Source: Gemmatimonadota bacterium
Lineage (GTDB): Bacteria; Gemmatimonadota; Gemmatimonadetes; Gemmatimonadales; GWC2-71-9
Direction: 5' to 3'
Length of the DNA: 64,000 bases
Assembly: GCA_016713435.1 (NCBI GenBank)
Contig: JADJPD010000001.1
Location: 1,021,071-1,085,070, forward strand
Shown here: positions 1 to 8,070 of the stretch, in pieces
Position numbering within the stretch: position 1 is the stretch's first letter
How the letters are laid out: each line of letters begins with the position of its first letter
Notes under the pieces: model-generated
What the model was told of the DNA's origin: nothing
What the model saw: the letters and a program-made list of their open reading frames with translations, nothing else
Database searches by the model: none
Program-made: the position numbers and the translations under genes

Positions 1-697
1 CTCACGTGCACGTAATCGGTGTCGCGCGTGACGTTCTCGATGGCCTTCTCCATCACGATGTGGATCCCGTGCCGGTCGATGTCGGCCATGGTGTAGGTGT
101 GGACACCCAGGCGGCGCAGGTGATCGCGCTCGCCGGCGTCCACGCTCCGGATGCCCACCAGGGCCACGTTGTCGGGCGCCACCTTCCGGAACCGGCCGCC
201 GATGCTCCCCAGCTCCCCCGGCCCGATGCCGAGCAGCGCCGCCAGCGGCATGCCGTGCACGTTCCCGCTCGGCGAGGTGGCGGGCGTGTTGATGTCGCTG
301 TGGGCATCAACCCAGATGACGCCGACCTTCCTGCCCTTGGGCCTGGCGTGGGCCACCACGCCGCTCACGGTGCCCGCGGCAATCGAATGATCCCCCCCAG
401 CACCAGCGGGAAGTGCCCGCGCCTGAGCACCCGCTGCACCTTGTCGGCGAGGAGCTTGCCCGCCGCGACGATCTCGCCCAGGTAGCGCGCCCGCGGGTTC
501 CCCACCTTGAGCTGCTCCATGATGCGGATGTCGAGGTCCCCCTCGTCGATCACGGCGCGACCGAGCTCCTGGAGGGCCGGGGCAAGACCGGCAATGCGGA
601 TGGCGGAGGGGCCCATGTCCACGCCGCGGCGGCCGGCACCGAGGTCCATGGGGACGCCGATGATGTGGATCGGCTTGGCGGGACGGGGGTGCGTCAT
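1..697 (-). pseudogene. rocF: arginase, partial and frameshifted
   Basis: This is the N-terminal part of an arginase (L-arginine to ornithine plus urea, binuclear Mn enzyme); the 3' end lies beyond the left edge of the window. The start at 697 gives MTHPRPAKPIHIIGVPMDLG, a typical arginase beginning. The frame then breaks in a run of seven C at 392-398: the first frame reads LVLGGII, whereas the family needs LVLGGDHS. Adding one base restores GGDHS and then DAHSDINTPATSPSGNVHGMP, so the metal-binding Asp/His residues are all present across two frames. This is either a real frameshift or a one-base sequencing loss in the homopolymer. It lies 63 bp downstream of dnaN on the same strand. The family assignment is strong; the broken state is uncertain. 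Confidence 0.85.
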
Positions 698-759
698 CGG
701 GTCCCTGAAAGCGAAGGCGCGGCCCGAGGGCCGCGCAATCGAGACGGAATGAGGATCGG

Positions 760-1875
760 TCAGTCGACGAGGCGGAGCGGCATCACCAGCGTCAGGTAGG
801 CGGCAGGGTCGTTCCAGCCCACCGGCTCCATGGTCGCGGCGCGCTCGGGACCCTTGAAGGTCATCCGCACCTCGTCGGTGGGCATGAACTTGAGGATCTC
901 GAGGAGGTACGCGGCGTTGAAGCCGATTTCCATCCCATCGCCCTCGAAGGAGACGGCCAGTTCTTCCTGGGCCTCGCCGAGGTCGGGGGTCTGCACCGAG
1001 AGCTTGCACTGGGTGGCGGTGAGCGCCATCCGGATGCGGTGCGTCTGGTCGCTGGCCACGATGCTCATGCGGCGGAGCGCCGAGGTGAGCGCCGCGCGGT
1101 CGGCGGTCATGGTCTTGTCGTTCTCGCGCGGGATGACCTGCTCGTAGTTCGGGTACGGTCCCTCGATGAGCCGGGTGAAGACCTGGGTGGTGGCCGAGCG
1201 GAAGCCCAGGTGGTTCTCGCTCTTGGCGATGTCGAGCTCGTCCTGGTCCTTGAAGAGGCGGCGGATCTGGTCGAGGGCCTTTGGCGGGATGATGAGGTCG
1301 GCCTGGCCCTTGCCCATCCCGGCGCTCACCGGCACGTCCATCCGCGCCAGGCGATGCCCGTTGGTGGCCACCATCCGCATCTTCTCGGGGCGGAGCTCCC
1401 AGAGGACGCCGTTCAGGATGGGCCGGCTCTCCTCGGTGCTGGCGGCGAAGGCCACGTGGGAGACCAGCTTCTGGACGTCACCGGCCTTGGAGTGCCAGCC
1501 GCCGTCGAACTTGACCGCGGGGAAAGCCGGGAATTCCTCGCGGGGCAGCCCCAGCAGCTTGAACTTGGACTTCCCGCACTCGATGGTGGCGCGCTGCTCC
1601 CCCGAGCTCGTGAGCCGGATCGCCGCACTCGGCAGCTCCCGAACGATGTCGGAGAGCTTCTTGGCCGGGAGGGTGATGGCGCCTTCCTGGTCCACGCTGG
1701 CGGGCACCGTGGTGCTCACCGCGATGTCGAGATCGGTCCCGGAGAGCCGCAGCCCGTCGCTCGTGGCCTCGAGGAGGACGTTCGAGAGGACGGGAAGTGT
1801 CGTCTTGGTCGGGATCGAGGCGCTGACGGCCTGCAGTCCTTCCTGGAACTGCTCCCGCGTGATCGTGAACTTCAT
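760..1875 (-). CDS. dnaN: DNA polymerase III beta sliding clamp
   Basis: The 371-residue length matches the bacterial clamp, which dimerises round DNA and tethers polymerase III. Three repeated clamp domains can be traced (about residues 1-120, 130-245 and 250-371). The N-terminus MKFTITREQFQEGLQAV and the C-terminus ending LTLVMPLRL are standard; the terminal M-P-L/M-R-L is part of the partner-binding groove. The ATG at 1875 has a weak GAGG upstream. It reads in the same direction as dnaA, in the usual dnaA-dnaN order, but the two are separated by about 300 bp that appear to hold the origin. Confidence is high. Confidence 0.98.
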   Translation of the reverse strand: MKFTITREQFQEGLQAVSASIPTKTTLPVLSNVLLEATSDGLRLSGTDLDIAVSTTVPASVDQEGAITLPAKKLSDIVRELPSAAIRLTSSGEQRATIECGKSKFKLLGLPREEFPAFPAVKFDGGWHSKAGDVQKLVSHVAFAASTEESRPILNGVLWELRPEKMRMVATNGHRLARMDVPVSAGMGKGQADLIIPPKALDQIRRLFKDQDELDIAKSENHLGFRSATTQVFTRLIEGPYPNYEQVIPRENDKTMTADRAALTSALRRMSIVASDQTHRIRMALTATQCKLSVQTPDLGEAQEELAVSFEGDGMEIGFNAAYLLEILKFMPTDEVRMTFKGPERAATMEPVGWNDPAAYLTLVMPLRLVD

Positions 1876-2172
1876 CCCGTGCCTCGGTGTGCAGGAAAAG
1901 AACTACTAATACCTAGGTTTTAAGAACTAGTAGTAGCAGTAGTAAGCGGGGATATGTGGACGGATCGCTGAAGTCGCGTGCCTGTCACCGCTTGGACTGC
2001 CACCCCGCTGTTGAGAGGTTGTGGAGGCGGGGGATGGGCTGGGGAGAGTTCCCCGCTTTTCCCGCGCTTCCCACGTCGTGCACATCCTGCGTGGAGAACC
2101 GCTGGGGATTTCCCGCGGCCCCCCGGAGTGCCCTTCTTCCCAGCGGCGGTCCCGGGCGCGGCGGGGATGAGA
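1876..2172. other. putative oriC (dnaA-dnaN intergenic region)
   Basis: This is a 297-bp gene-free gap. Near dnaN it holds an AT-rich patch (1900-1930) in an otherwise very GC-rich sequence. Next come trinucleotides TAG TAG TAG CAG TAG TAA (1928-1945), a GC block GCGGGG (1946-1951) and TGTGGACGG (1955-1963), whose core TGTGGA is the DnaA-box core. This order matches the basal unwinding system described in other bacteria (DnaA-trios, GC spacer, DnaA box). Further degenerate box cores lie at 2020-2028 (TGTGGAGGC) and 2076-2084 (TCGTGCACA). No perfect TTWTNCACA box is present in the gap itself. The flanking gene order also supports an origin. Activity is inferred. Confidence 0.72.
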
Positions 2173-3561
2173 CTACTGCGCCACCAGTTCCGTGCGCGCA
2201 CTCTCGATGCGGTCGCGGAAGCCGCGATCGCGGGCCATCTGCCGCTGGACCTTGTCCACGCTGTGGATCACGGTGGAGTGGTCCCGGCCGCCGAAGGCCT
2301 GGCCGATCTCGATGAGCTGCATCTGCAGGATGTCGCGCGCCAGGTACATGGCGATCTGGCGCGGCACCACGAGCGTCTTGATCCGGGCCTTGCTGCGCAG
2401 CTGCTCGGCCGTGACCCCCCAGCGCCGCGCCACGACGTCCTGGATCTTGTCGATGGTGGGCAGCGTCCTGGGCGCCGCGGGGAGGTCGTCCCCGGGGCGG
2501 ATCTTGTCGGCCAGGGCCTCGCGGGCGAGCTCGATGGAAATCTCGCGGTGCTTGAGCGAGGCGTAAAGCAGCAGCTTGATGATGCAGCCCTCGAGCTCGC
2601 GGACGTTGCTGCGCACGTGTTCCGCGATGAAGCGGAGCACGTCGTCCGGGATGGTCATCTCGAGGTGGTCCTGCTCCTGCTTCTTCCGCAGGATGGCGAT
2701 GCGGTGCTCCAGGTCCGGCTGGCCGATGTCGGCGACCATGCCCCACTCGAACCGGCTGACGAGCCGGGGCTCGAGGCCGGGGAGGTCCTTGGGCGGCCGG
2801 TCCGAGGTGAGGACGATCTGGATCCCCGCCTCGTAGAGCGTGTTGAACGTATGGAAGAACTCTTCCTGGGTGGATTCCTTCCGCTCCAGGAAGTGCACGT
2901 CGTCGACGAGGAGCAGGTCGCAGCCGGCCCGGTAGCGCCGCCGGATCTCCGGCATGGTCCGGCTCTGGATGCCCTCGATGACCTCGTTGATGAACTGCTC
3001 CGCGCTCACGTACAGGACGCGGGTCTCCGGCCGCCGCTTGATCATCCCGTGGGCGATGGCCTGCATCAGGTGCGTCTTGCCGAGGCCGGTGGCGCCGTAG
3101 ATGAAGAGCGGGTTGTAGGTCTTGCCCGGGGCCTCCACCGCGGCATGCGCGGCGGCGGCGGCGAGCTGGTTCGACTTGCCGATGACGAAGGTGTCGAACG
3201 TGTACCGCTCGTTGAGCGGCTGGTTGCTCGGGTTGGCGGGCGGCTTGCTGGACCCCGGCGCCGGGACGGGGGGCGTGACGAAGAAGTCCATCTGGGGCCG
3301 CTTCTGGCGGTCTTCCTGGACCCGGAACGTCACGGTGATCGGCTTGCCCAGCACCCCCTCGGCCAGCCGAGACAGCAGCGTGCCGTGGTTGGTCTCGTTC
3401 CACTTGGCGGCGAATTCGTCCGGCGCGGCCACGACCAGGCGGTCATCCTCATAGGACACCGCCTCGGTCGGCTCGAGCCAGGCCCGGACCGTCGTGTCCG
3501 GAAGCTGGCGCGTGGCCTCGTCGAGGATGCGCTTCCAAATGTCCTTGGCGGACTGCGGCAT
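2173..3561 (-). CDS. dnaA: chromosomal replication initiator DnaA
   Basis: DnaA is the AAA+ initiator that binds DnaA boxes and opens the origin. I chose the ATG at 3561 (MPQSAKDIWKRILDE, 462 aa) because this is the usual domain I beginning; an upstream in-frame start at 3615 would add 18 atypical residues. Domain I covers about residues 1-85 and a Pro-rich domain II linker about 90-115. Domain III has Walker A GATGLGKT at 156-163 and Walker B DLLLVDDVHFL at 215-225. Domain IV carries the signature GGRDHSTVIHSVDKV near 424-438. It diverges from rpmH, and a consensus DnaA box (3615-3623) lies in that gap, suggesting autoregulation. Confidence 0.98.
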   Translation of the reverse strand: MPQSAKDIWKRILDEATRQLPDTTVRAWLEPTEAVSYEDDRLVVAAPDEFAAKWNETNHGTLLSRLAEGVLGKPITVTFRVQEDRQKRPQMDFFVTPPVPAPGSSKPPANPSNQPLNERYTFDTFVIGKSNQLAAAAAHAAVEAPGKTYNPLFIYGATGLGKTHLMQAIAHGMIKRRPETRVLYVSAEQFINEVIEGIQSRTMPEIRRRYRAGCDLLLVDDVHFLERKESTQEEFFHTFNTLYEAGIQIVLTSDRPPKDLPGLEPRLVSRFEWGMVADIGQPDLEHRIAILRKKQEQDHLEMTIPDDVLRFIAEHVRSNVRELEGCIIKLLLYASLKHREISIELAREALADKIRPGDDLPAAPRTLPTIDKIQDVVARRWGVTAEQLRSKARIKTLVVPRQIAMYLARDILQMQLIEIGQAFGGRDHSTVIHSVDKVQRQMARDRGFRDRIESARTELVAQ

Positions 3562-3614
3562 GCTGCTCACTGCGGTGGGGGTGCTTGCAAGGGCTCGCGA
3601 TAGTACGAGCCGCA

Positions 3615-3623
3615 TGTGGAAAA
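3615..3623 (-). promoter_or_regulatory. DnaA box upstream of dnaA
   Basis: TGTGGAAAA on the plus strand is TTTTCCACA on the minus strand and fits TTWTNCACA at every position. It lies in the 128-bp divergent gap between dnaA and rpmH, about 55 bp upstream of the dnaA start, where DnaA could repress its own gene. Binding is inferred. Confidence 0.6.
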
Positions 3624-3630
3624 GTCAACC

Positions 3631-3660
3631 TTGACCCGGGAGGGGGGTCCCGGGTAGGTT
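3631..3660 (+). promoter_or_regulatory. possible promoter of the rpmH operon
   Basis: TTGACC (3631-3636) is followed 18 bp later by TAGGTT (3655-3660), 29 bp before the rpmH start. The -35 match is good and the -10 match is poor. The spacer holds an inverted repeat, CCGGGAGGGGGGTCCCGG. Confidence 0.35.
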
Positions 3661-3689
3661 TGCGGGCTCATTTTGGGGATAAGAGACCA

Positions 3690-3851
3690 ATGAATCCGTC
3701 ATACCGCCCGCGCAACAAGCGCCGCATCGCCAAGCACGGCTTCCGGGCCCGGATGGCCACCCGCTGGGGCCGCGCCACGCTGTCGCGGCGCCGGAAGAAG
3801 GGCCGCAAGCAGCTGACCGTCTCGATCGGTTCCAAAGACGGGAGCCGCTGA
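3690..3851 (+). CDS. rpmH: 50S ribosomal protein L34
   Basis: A 53-residue, very basic protein beginning MNPSYRPRNKRRIAKHGFRA, with the L34 core R-x-K-HGFRARMATRWGRATLSRRRKKGRK. It belongs to the large ribosomal subunit. The C-terminal extension LTVSIGSKDGSR is slightly longer than in many species. It is the first gene of rpmH-rnpA-yidD-yidC, the classical cluster beside dnaA. Its TGA stop overlaps the CTG that probably starts rnpA (CTGA). Confidence 0.97.
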   Translation: MNPSYRPRNKRRIAKHGFRARMATRWGRATLSRRRKKGRKQLTVSIGSKDGSR

Positions 3852-4228
3852 CGACAGGCGAGCGTCGCCCCCGGTCGCACCGGCTGGCTCGGGATGCCGA
3901 GCGGACGCGGTGCCTCACGGCGGGTCGGCGCCGGCGGTCGCGGGTGCTGGACTTTGTCTGGCTGGACAACACAGCGGGCCACCCTCGGATGGGACTGATC
4001 GTTCCGAAGTTCCAGTCCACCGCGGTGGCCCGCAATCGTTTGCGGCGGCGCCTGACGGAGCTCTGGCGCCGGCAGGTGCAGCAGCTCCAGGGCGGCCGGG
4101 ACCTGCTCATCCGGGCCCGTCCCGAGGCCTACCGGGCCACCTTCCAGGAGCTGGCGCTCGAGCTCCAGCGGTTCGCGGCGGGCACGTTCGCCCCTGCGGG
4201 GCCGCCGCCGGCGGGAGCCGGGGAGTGA
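3848..4228 (+). CDS. rnpA: ribonuclease P protein component
   Basis: RnpA is the protein subunit of RNase P, which trims the 5' leader of tRNA precursors and works with the rnpB RNA found at 10.1-10.5 kb. The RNR signature is clear: STAVARNRLRRRLTELWRR. The family N-terminus RPRSHRLARDAER...GRRRRSRVLDFVW lies upstream of the first GTG in frame (3944), so 3944 is too late. No ATG, GTG or TTG exists between the preceding in-frame stop (3680-3682) and 3944. I chose CTG at 3848: it overlaps the rpmH stop as CTGA, follows GGAG (3841-3844, short spacing) and gives about 126 aa, a normal length. The start is the uncertain point. Confidence 0.88.
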   Translation: MTTGERRPRSHRLARDAERTRCLTAGRRRRSRVLDFVWLDNTAGHPRMGLIVPKFQSTAVARNRLRRRLTELWRRQVQQLQGGRDLLIRARPEAYRATFQELALELQRFAAGTFAPAGPPPAGAGE

Positions 4229-4548
4229 CTGCCGTGTCCGAGGTGAACGCGACGGAGGCCCCCGGGCCCGCGCCGCATCCGCATCACCATCCGACCTTCC
4301 CGAGGCCCCGCACCCCGCTGGGCTGGCTGCTGCTGCCGCTCACCTGGCTCCTGATCGCGCTGGTGCGGTTCTACCAACTCGCCATTTCCCCGGGCTTGCC
4401 GTCCAGCTGCCGGTTCCATCCGAGCTGCTCGGCGTATACGCTGGAGGCGCTGCAGCGCCACGGCGCACTCCGGGGCGCCTGGCTCGGCGGGCGCCGGCTG
4501 CTGCGCTGCGGGCCGTGGCACCCCGGTGGCTACGACCCGGTTCCCTGA
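4225..4548 (+). CDS. yidD: membrane protein insertion efficiency factor YidD
   Basis: A small membrane-associated factor of the YidC insertion pathway. The YidD core is present: a hydrophobic stretch (WLLLPLTWLLIALVRFYQ), then ISPGLPSSCRFHPSCSAYTLEAL, RHG, and the C-terminal RCGPWHPGGYDPVP with the conserved cysteines. I chose GTG 4225, which overlaps the rnpA stop as GTGA; a second GTG at 4234 is possible. The N-terminal 30 residues, rich in Pro and His, exceed the usual family length. It is the third gene of the operon and ends 25 bp before yidC. Confidence 0.93.
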   Translation: MTAVSEVNATEAPGPAPHPHHHPTFPRPRTPLGWLLLPLTWLLIALVRFYQLAISPGLPSSCRFHPSCSAYTLEALQRHGALRGAWLGGRRLLRCGPWHPGGYDPVP

Positions 4549-4573
4549 CTCAACTCTCTCGCTAGCGACTCCC

Positions 4574-6253
4574 ATGGATCGCCGCTTCATCTGGGCCATG
4601 GTGCTGATGATGGTCATCATCATCACGCCGACCTTCTTCATGAAGCCCCCGGCCAAGCCGCCGGCGGCCCGGCCGGACACTGCGCAGGTGGAACGCGGTC
4701 GCCCCGACACGGCGGCCGCCCCGGCACCCGGCGCCCTGTCGGCCGCGACGGAGACGCCGGCGGCGCCCGCGGAGACGGTCACGGTGGCCTCGCCGCTCTA
4801 CGAGTACGGGATCAGCACCCGGGGCGGGGCGCTGGTCTCGGCCGTGATGCGCGAGTACAAGGCGCTGGATCCGGCCCATCGCGGCCAGCTGGCCCAGCTG
4901 CTGCAGCCGGGCAAGCCGGTGCACCAGCTGGCCTTCGAGGTGGGCCGCGACACCATCGACCTCAGCACGTGGGACTTCGTGGTGAACGGCGGCACCGCGC
5001 CGCGCACGCTGCCGGAGGGCGGCACCGAGACGGTGACGCTCACGGGGACGCGGAACGGCGTCACCGTGGACCTGGCCTACACTTTCCGGGCCCGCGACTA
5101 CCAGATGGACATCGCCGGGACGGTGCGCGGGATCGGGGCCGTGGGTGGCCACCTGCTGGTCAACGTGGGCTCGGGCTTCCGGCAGACGGAGGCGGACAGC
5201 GCCGGCAACTTCTACGAGTTCGGCGTGGTCACCAAGACCGACGAGTCGAAGCAGCTCAAGTTCTCCGCCCTGGACCCGGGCGAGCGCCGCACCCTGAGCG
5301 GGCCGTTCGAGTGGGCGGCGGTCAAGTCCAAGTACTTCGTGGTGGCGCTGCTGGCGCTCGACTCCACCCGGCCGCAGATCAGCGGGGTGGTGGTCCAGGA
5401 CGACAGCCTGCACGCCAAGGGCGCGCACCGGGCCGAGACCCGGGTGGCGCTGCCGGTGCCGGCCGACGGCCGCTTCGATTACTCGCTGTACCTCGGCGCC
5501 ATGGAGTATCCGCGCCTCAAGGTGATCGGGCACGACTTCTACGACATCAACCCCTACGGCTGGCCGGGCTTCCGCACGCTCATCCGGCCCATCGCCGTGG
5601 GGGCGCGGTGGCTGCTGGTGCACATGCACCAGCAGTTCAACCTGGCCTACGGGCTGGTGCTGGTGCTCTTCGGCGTGATGATCCGGGTGGTGCTCTGGCC
5701 GCTCAACCAGAAGGGCATGCGGGCCAGCCTCAAGATGCAGGCGCTCCAGCCCGAGATGCAGCGGCTGCAGGACAAGTACAAGGACGACCCGCAGACGATG
5801 CAGCGGGAAGTCATGATGCTCTACAAGCGCGAGAACGTGAACCCGTTCAGCGGCTGCTGGCCGGTGCTCCTGCCCTGGCCCATCCTGCTGGCGCTCTTCT
5901 TCGTGTTCCAGAACACCATCGAGCTCCGCGGCCAGGCGTTCCTGTGGCTGCCGGACCTCTCGCTCAAGGACCCGCTGTACATCATCCCGGTGCTGATGGG
6001 GCTGTCGATGTTCGGCCTCAACAAGGTGGGCATGTCGGGGATGCCGCCGACGCCGCAGACCAAGATGATGCTGTACTTCCTGCCGGTGATGATGACGGTG
6101 CTCTTCGTCAACTTCGCCTCGGGGCTCAACCTGTACTACTTCGTGCAGAACCTGGTGAGCATCCCGCAGCAGTTCATGCTGGCCAAGGAGCGCAAGGCGG
6201 CCCAGGCGGCGCGGGAGGCGGGAGTGACGGTGCACACCAAGAAGCCGAAGTAG
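4574..6253 (+). CDS. yidC: membrane protein insertase YidC
   Basis: A 559-aa Oxa1/YidC-family insertase that places proteins in the inner membrane with or without Sec. The first membrane segment directly follows the start (MDRRFIWAMVLMMVIIITPT). A Pro/Ala-rich linker and a periplasmic beta domain (about 75-345) follow. The conserved insertase domain with its hydrophobic segments extends from about 355 (YGLVLVLFGVMIRVVLWPLN) to the end; NQKGMRASLKMQALQPEM is the cytosolic coiled region. The C-terminus KERKAAQAAREAG is basic. ATG 4574 is preferred over the upstream ATG at 4526 because it gives the normal N-terminal helix. Downstream is a convergent terminator. Confidence 0.97.
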   Translation: MDRRFIWAMVLMMVIIITPTFFMKPPAKPPAARPDTAQVERGRPDTAAAPAPGALSAATETPAAPAETVTVASPLYEYGISTRGGALVSAVMREYKALDPAHRGQLAQLLQPGKPVHQLAFEVGRDTIDLSTWDFVVNGGTAPRTLPEGGTETVTLTGTRNGVTVDLAYTFRARDYQMDIAGTVRGIGAVGGHLLVNVGSGFRQTEADSAGNFYEFGVVTKTDESKQLKFSALDPGERRTLSGPFEWAAVKSKYFVVALLALDSTRPQISGVVVQDDSLHAKGAHRAETRVALPVPADGRFDYSLYLGAMEYPRLKVIGHDFYDINPYGWPGFRTLIRPIAVGARWLLVHMHQQFNLAYGLVLVLFGVMIRVVLWPLNQKGMRASLKMQALQPEMQRLQDKYKDDPQTMQREVMMLYKRENVNPFSGCWPVLLPWPILLALFFVFQNTIELRGQAFLWLPDLSLKDPLYIIPVLMGLSMFGLNKVGMSGMPPTPQTKMMLYFLPVMMTVLFVNFASGLNLYYFVQNLVSIPQQFMLAKERKAAQAAREAGVTVHTKKPK

Positions 6254-6310
6254 CGGGCGCGTCGCGCCGGGCCGTCGCCTCGGCTGCGCTCCCGCGTTGC
6301 GTCACACCCC

Positions 6311-6337
6311 AGGGCGGCCCGCGGCGCGGGCCGCCCT
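6311..6337. terminator. bidirectional hairpin between yidC and the hydrolase gene
   Basis: AGGGCGGCCCGCG and CGCGGGCCGCCCT form a near-perfect stem between two convergent genes. No clear T-run follows on the plus strand, so efficiency is uncertain. Confidence 0.6.
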
Positions 6338-6339
6338 CG

Positions 6340-7173
6340 TCATTCCCCGGCCACGAACTCGACGATGAGCCGCGCCACGCCCGCGTCGCGCATGATGGCG
6401 TGGTGGCCGAGCCCCACGGTCTCGATGAAGCGGGACCCGGGCCACGCCGTGGCGATGGCGCGCCCCTCCTCGAGCGGGATGTCCTGGTCTTCCTTGTCGT
6501 GGATCACCAGCGCCGCCGTGTGCAGCGCGCGCGCCAGCTCGGCGATGTGGAAGTCCTGGAAGCGGAGCGCCAGGCGCTTCTCCAGGTTGGCCACCATGCG
6601 GTCCTGTGCCCGCTTCGGCAGGGCGATCATCACCGCGAACTTGTCCACGAACTCCGGCGGCGCCCCGAACGGCGCGATCAGCGCGGCTCGCTCCAGCCGG
6701 AGCCCGCGGTGCAGCGCCACCGCCACCGCCGCGCCGCCGAGCGAGTGTCCCACCGCCGCGTGCAGCGGGCCGAGCAGGCCGGCCACCTCGAGGAGGGCGG
6801 CCGAGTACTCCGGGAGGCTGGTGCGCCGGCCCGGGCTCCGGCCGTGTGCCGGCCCGTCGTACGCCACCACGCGGAAGCCGCGTTCCACCAGGAGTGGGGC
6901 GAGGGTACGGTAGCGGGCCGCCCGGCTGCCCCATCCGTGCACCAGCAGCACCGTCGGTCCAGCTCCCCACTCCCAGGCGTGAAGCGTGCCCGTGGAAATG
7001 GGCAGCAGGAAATGCCTGCCGGTGGCGAGGAACTCTTCCTCGTGCGCGCGCGGCCGCGCCCGCGGCGGGCGGCAGAAGACCTCCTCCGCGAGCGCCGCCG
7101 CCTGCGCCGGCGCCACCCGGCCGAGCGCCCGGAAGGTGGTGCGGATGCCGAGGAGGGTGAGCCGCTTCTTCAT
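6340..7173 (-). CDS. alpha/beta hydrolase
   Basis: A 277-aa cytoplasmic serine hydrolase of unknown substrate. The fold signatures are LLVHGWGS (oxyanion region, about residues 70-77), the nucleophile elbow GHSLGG, an acid in IHDKEDQD and the late histidine in GLGHHAIMRD, so the catalytic triad looks complete. The first 50 residues resemble an extra N-terminal segment rather than a signal peptide. The start overlaps the mtgA stop by 4 bp (ATGA-type), so it is translationally coupled as the last gene of a leftward operon. Confidence 0.8.
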   Translation of the reverse strand: MKKRLTLLGIRTTFRALGRVAPAQAAALAEEVFCRPPRARPRAHEEEFLATGRHFLLPISTGTLHAWEWGAGPTVLLVHGWGSRAARYRTLAPLLVERGFRVVAYDGPAHGRSPGRRTSLPEYSAALLEVAGLLGPLHAAVGHSLGGAAVAVALHRGLRLERAALIAPFGAPPEFVDKFAVMIALPKRAQDRMVANLEKRLALRFQDFHIAELARALHTAALVIHDKEDQDIPLEEGRAIATAWPGSRFIETVGLGHHAIMRDAGVARLIVEFVAGE

Positions 7174-8066
7174 GTGGAATCCCCCGGGACAACCGGCGTG
7201 GATTCCGGCGCCGGGACCTCCGGTGCGGGCTCGGGGGCCCCGCTATCCACCGGGGCCTCGGCCGGCGCTTCCTCATCCGGGGCGACAGGGACGGGTGGCG
7301 GTGCGGCGTCCGCCTCCGGCTCGGCCTGGGGCACCTCGACCCACTCGCCGCGCATGCGGCGCAGGATCAGGTTCTGGCGCCAGCGCATCCGGCCGGGCTT
7401 GTAGCCCGGGTTGGAGCTTCGGGGGAAGGGCAGGGTGGCCACGAGCGCCGCGGCCTGGTCCCGGCTGAGCTTGCGCGCGCTCCGCTGGAAGTACCGCTGG
7501 CTCGCCGCCTCCACGCCCCAGGTGCCGTCGCCCAGCTCCACCACGTTGAGGTAGAGCTCCATGATGCGCCGCTTGTCGAGCGCCGACTCGAGCCGCCAGG
7601 CGATGACCGCCTCCTTCACCTTCCGGAGCGGGTTGCGCGACGACGAGAGGTACAGGTTCTTGGCCAGCTGCTGCGTCACCGTGCTGGCGCCGCGGAGCCG
7701 GTCCCGCCGGCTCCACGCCCGCGGCAGCACCGCGACGAACGCCGCGCGGTCGTCCGGGTTGCCGAAGTCCAGCGTGCGCCGCTTGTAGCCGAGCGCGATG
7801 GCGAGGCCCAGGTAGTCGATCCCCGAATGCTGGTAGAAGTTGCCGTCCTCCCCGATCAGCACGGCCTGCGCCAGCACGGGGGTCATGCTGTCGAGCGGGA
7901 CGGGGCGGTAGCGGAGGAGCGAGTCCGGCGTGTCCCGCGAGGCCATGAAGGCGGTGCGGCGCGGCCAGTGGGTGCGGTACCAGGAGGGCGGCGGCCAGAC
8001 GGCGAAGAGCCAGAGGACGAACAGCCCCACCACCACGCCGAGGCCCAGGAGGAGGCGGCGGAGCAC
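7170..8066 (-). CDS. mtgA: monofunctional peptidoglycan transglycosylase
   Basis: A GT51-family enzyme that polymerises lipid II into glycan strands at the inner membrane. An N-terminal membrane helix (LLLGLGVVVGLFVLWLFAVW) precedes the transglycosylase motifs: EDGNFYQHSGID (catalytic Glu), RGASTVTQQLAKNLYLS, and KRRIMELYLNVVELGDGTWG with a YF after it. There is no transpeptidase domain. The last 50 residues are an acidic Pro/Ala/Glu tail not usual for MtgA. GTG is used as start, 4 bp after the upstream lipoprotein gene ends. Confidence 0.92.
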   Translation of the reverse strand: MLRRLLLGLGVVVGLFVLWLFAVWPPPSWYRTHWPRRTAFMASRDTPDSLLRYRPVPLDSMTPVLAQAVLIGEDGNFYQHSGIDYLGLAIALGYKRRTLDFGNPDDRAAFVAVLPRAWSRRDRLRGASTVTQQLAKNLYLSSSRNPLRKVKEAVIAWRLESALDKRRIMELYLNVVELGDGTWGVEAASQRYFQRSARKLSRDQAAALVATLPFPRSSNPGYKPGRMRWRQNLILRRMRGEWVEVPQAEPEADAAPPPVPVAPDEEAPAEAPVDSGAPEPAPEVPAPESTPVVPGDST

Positions 8067-8070
8067 GGTG

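Noticed and set aside
4562..6235. Long open frame opposite yidC
   Set aside because: It lies entirely antisense to a clear yidC and its protein is a biased Arg/His/Glu sequence typical of the reverse strand of GC-rich genes.
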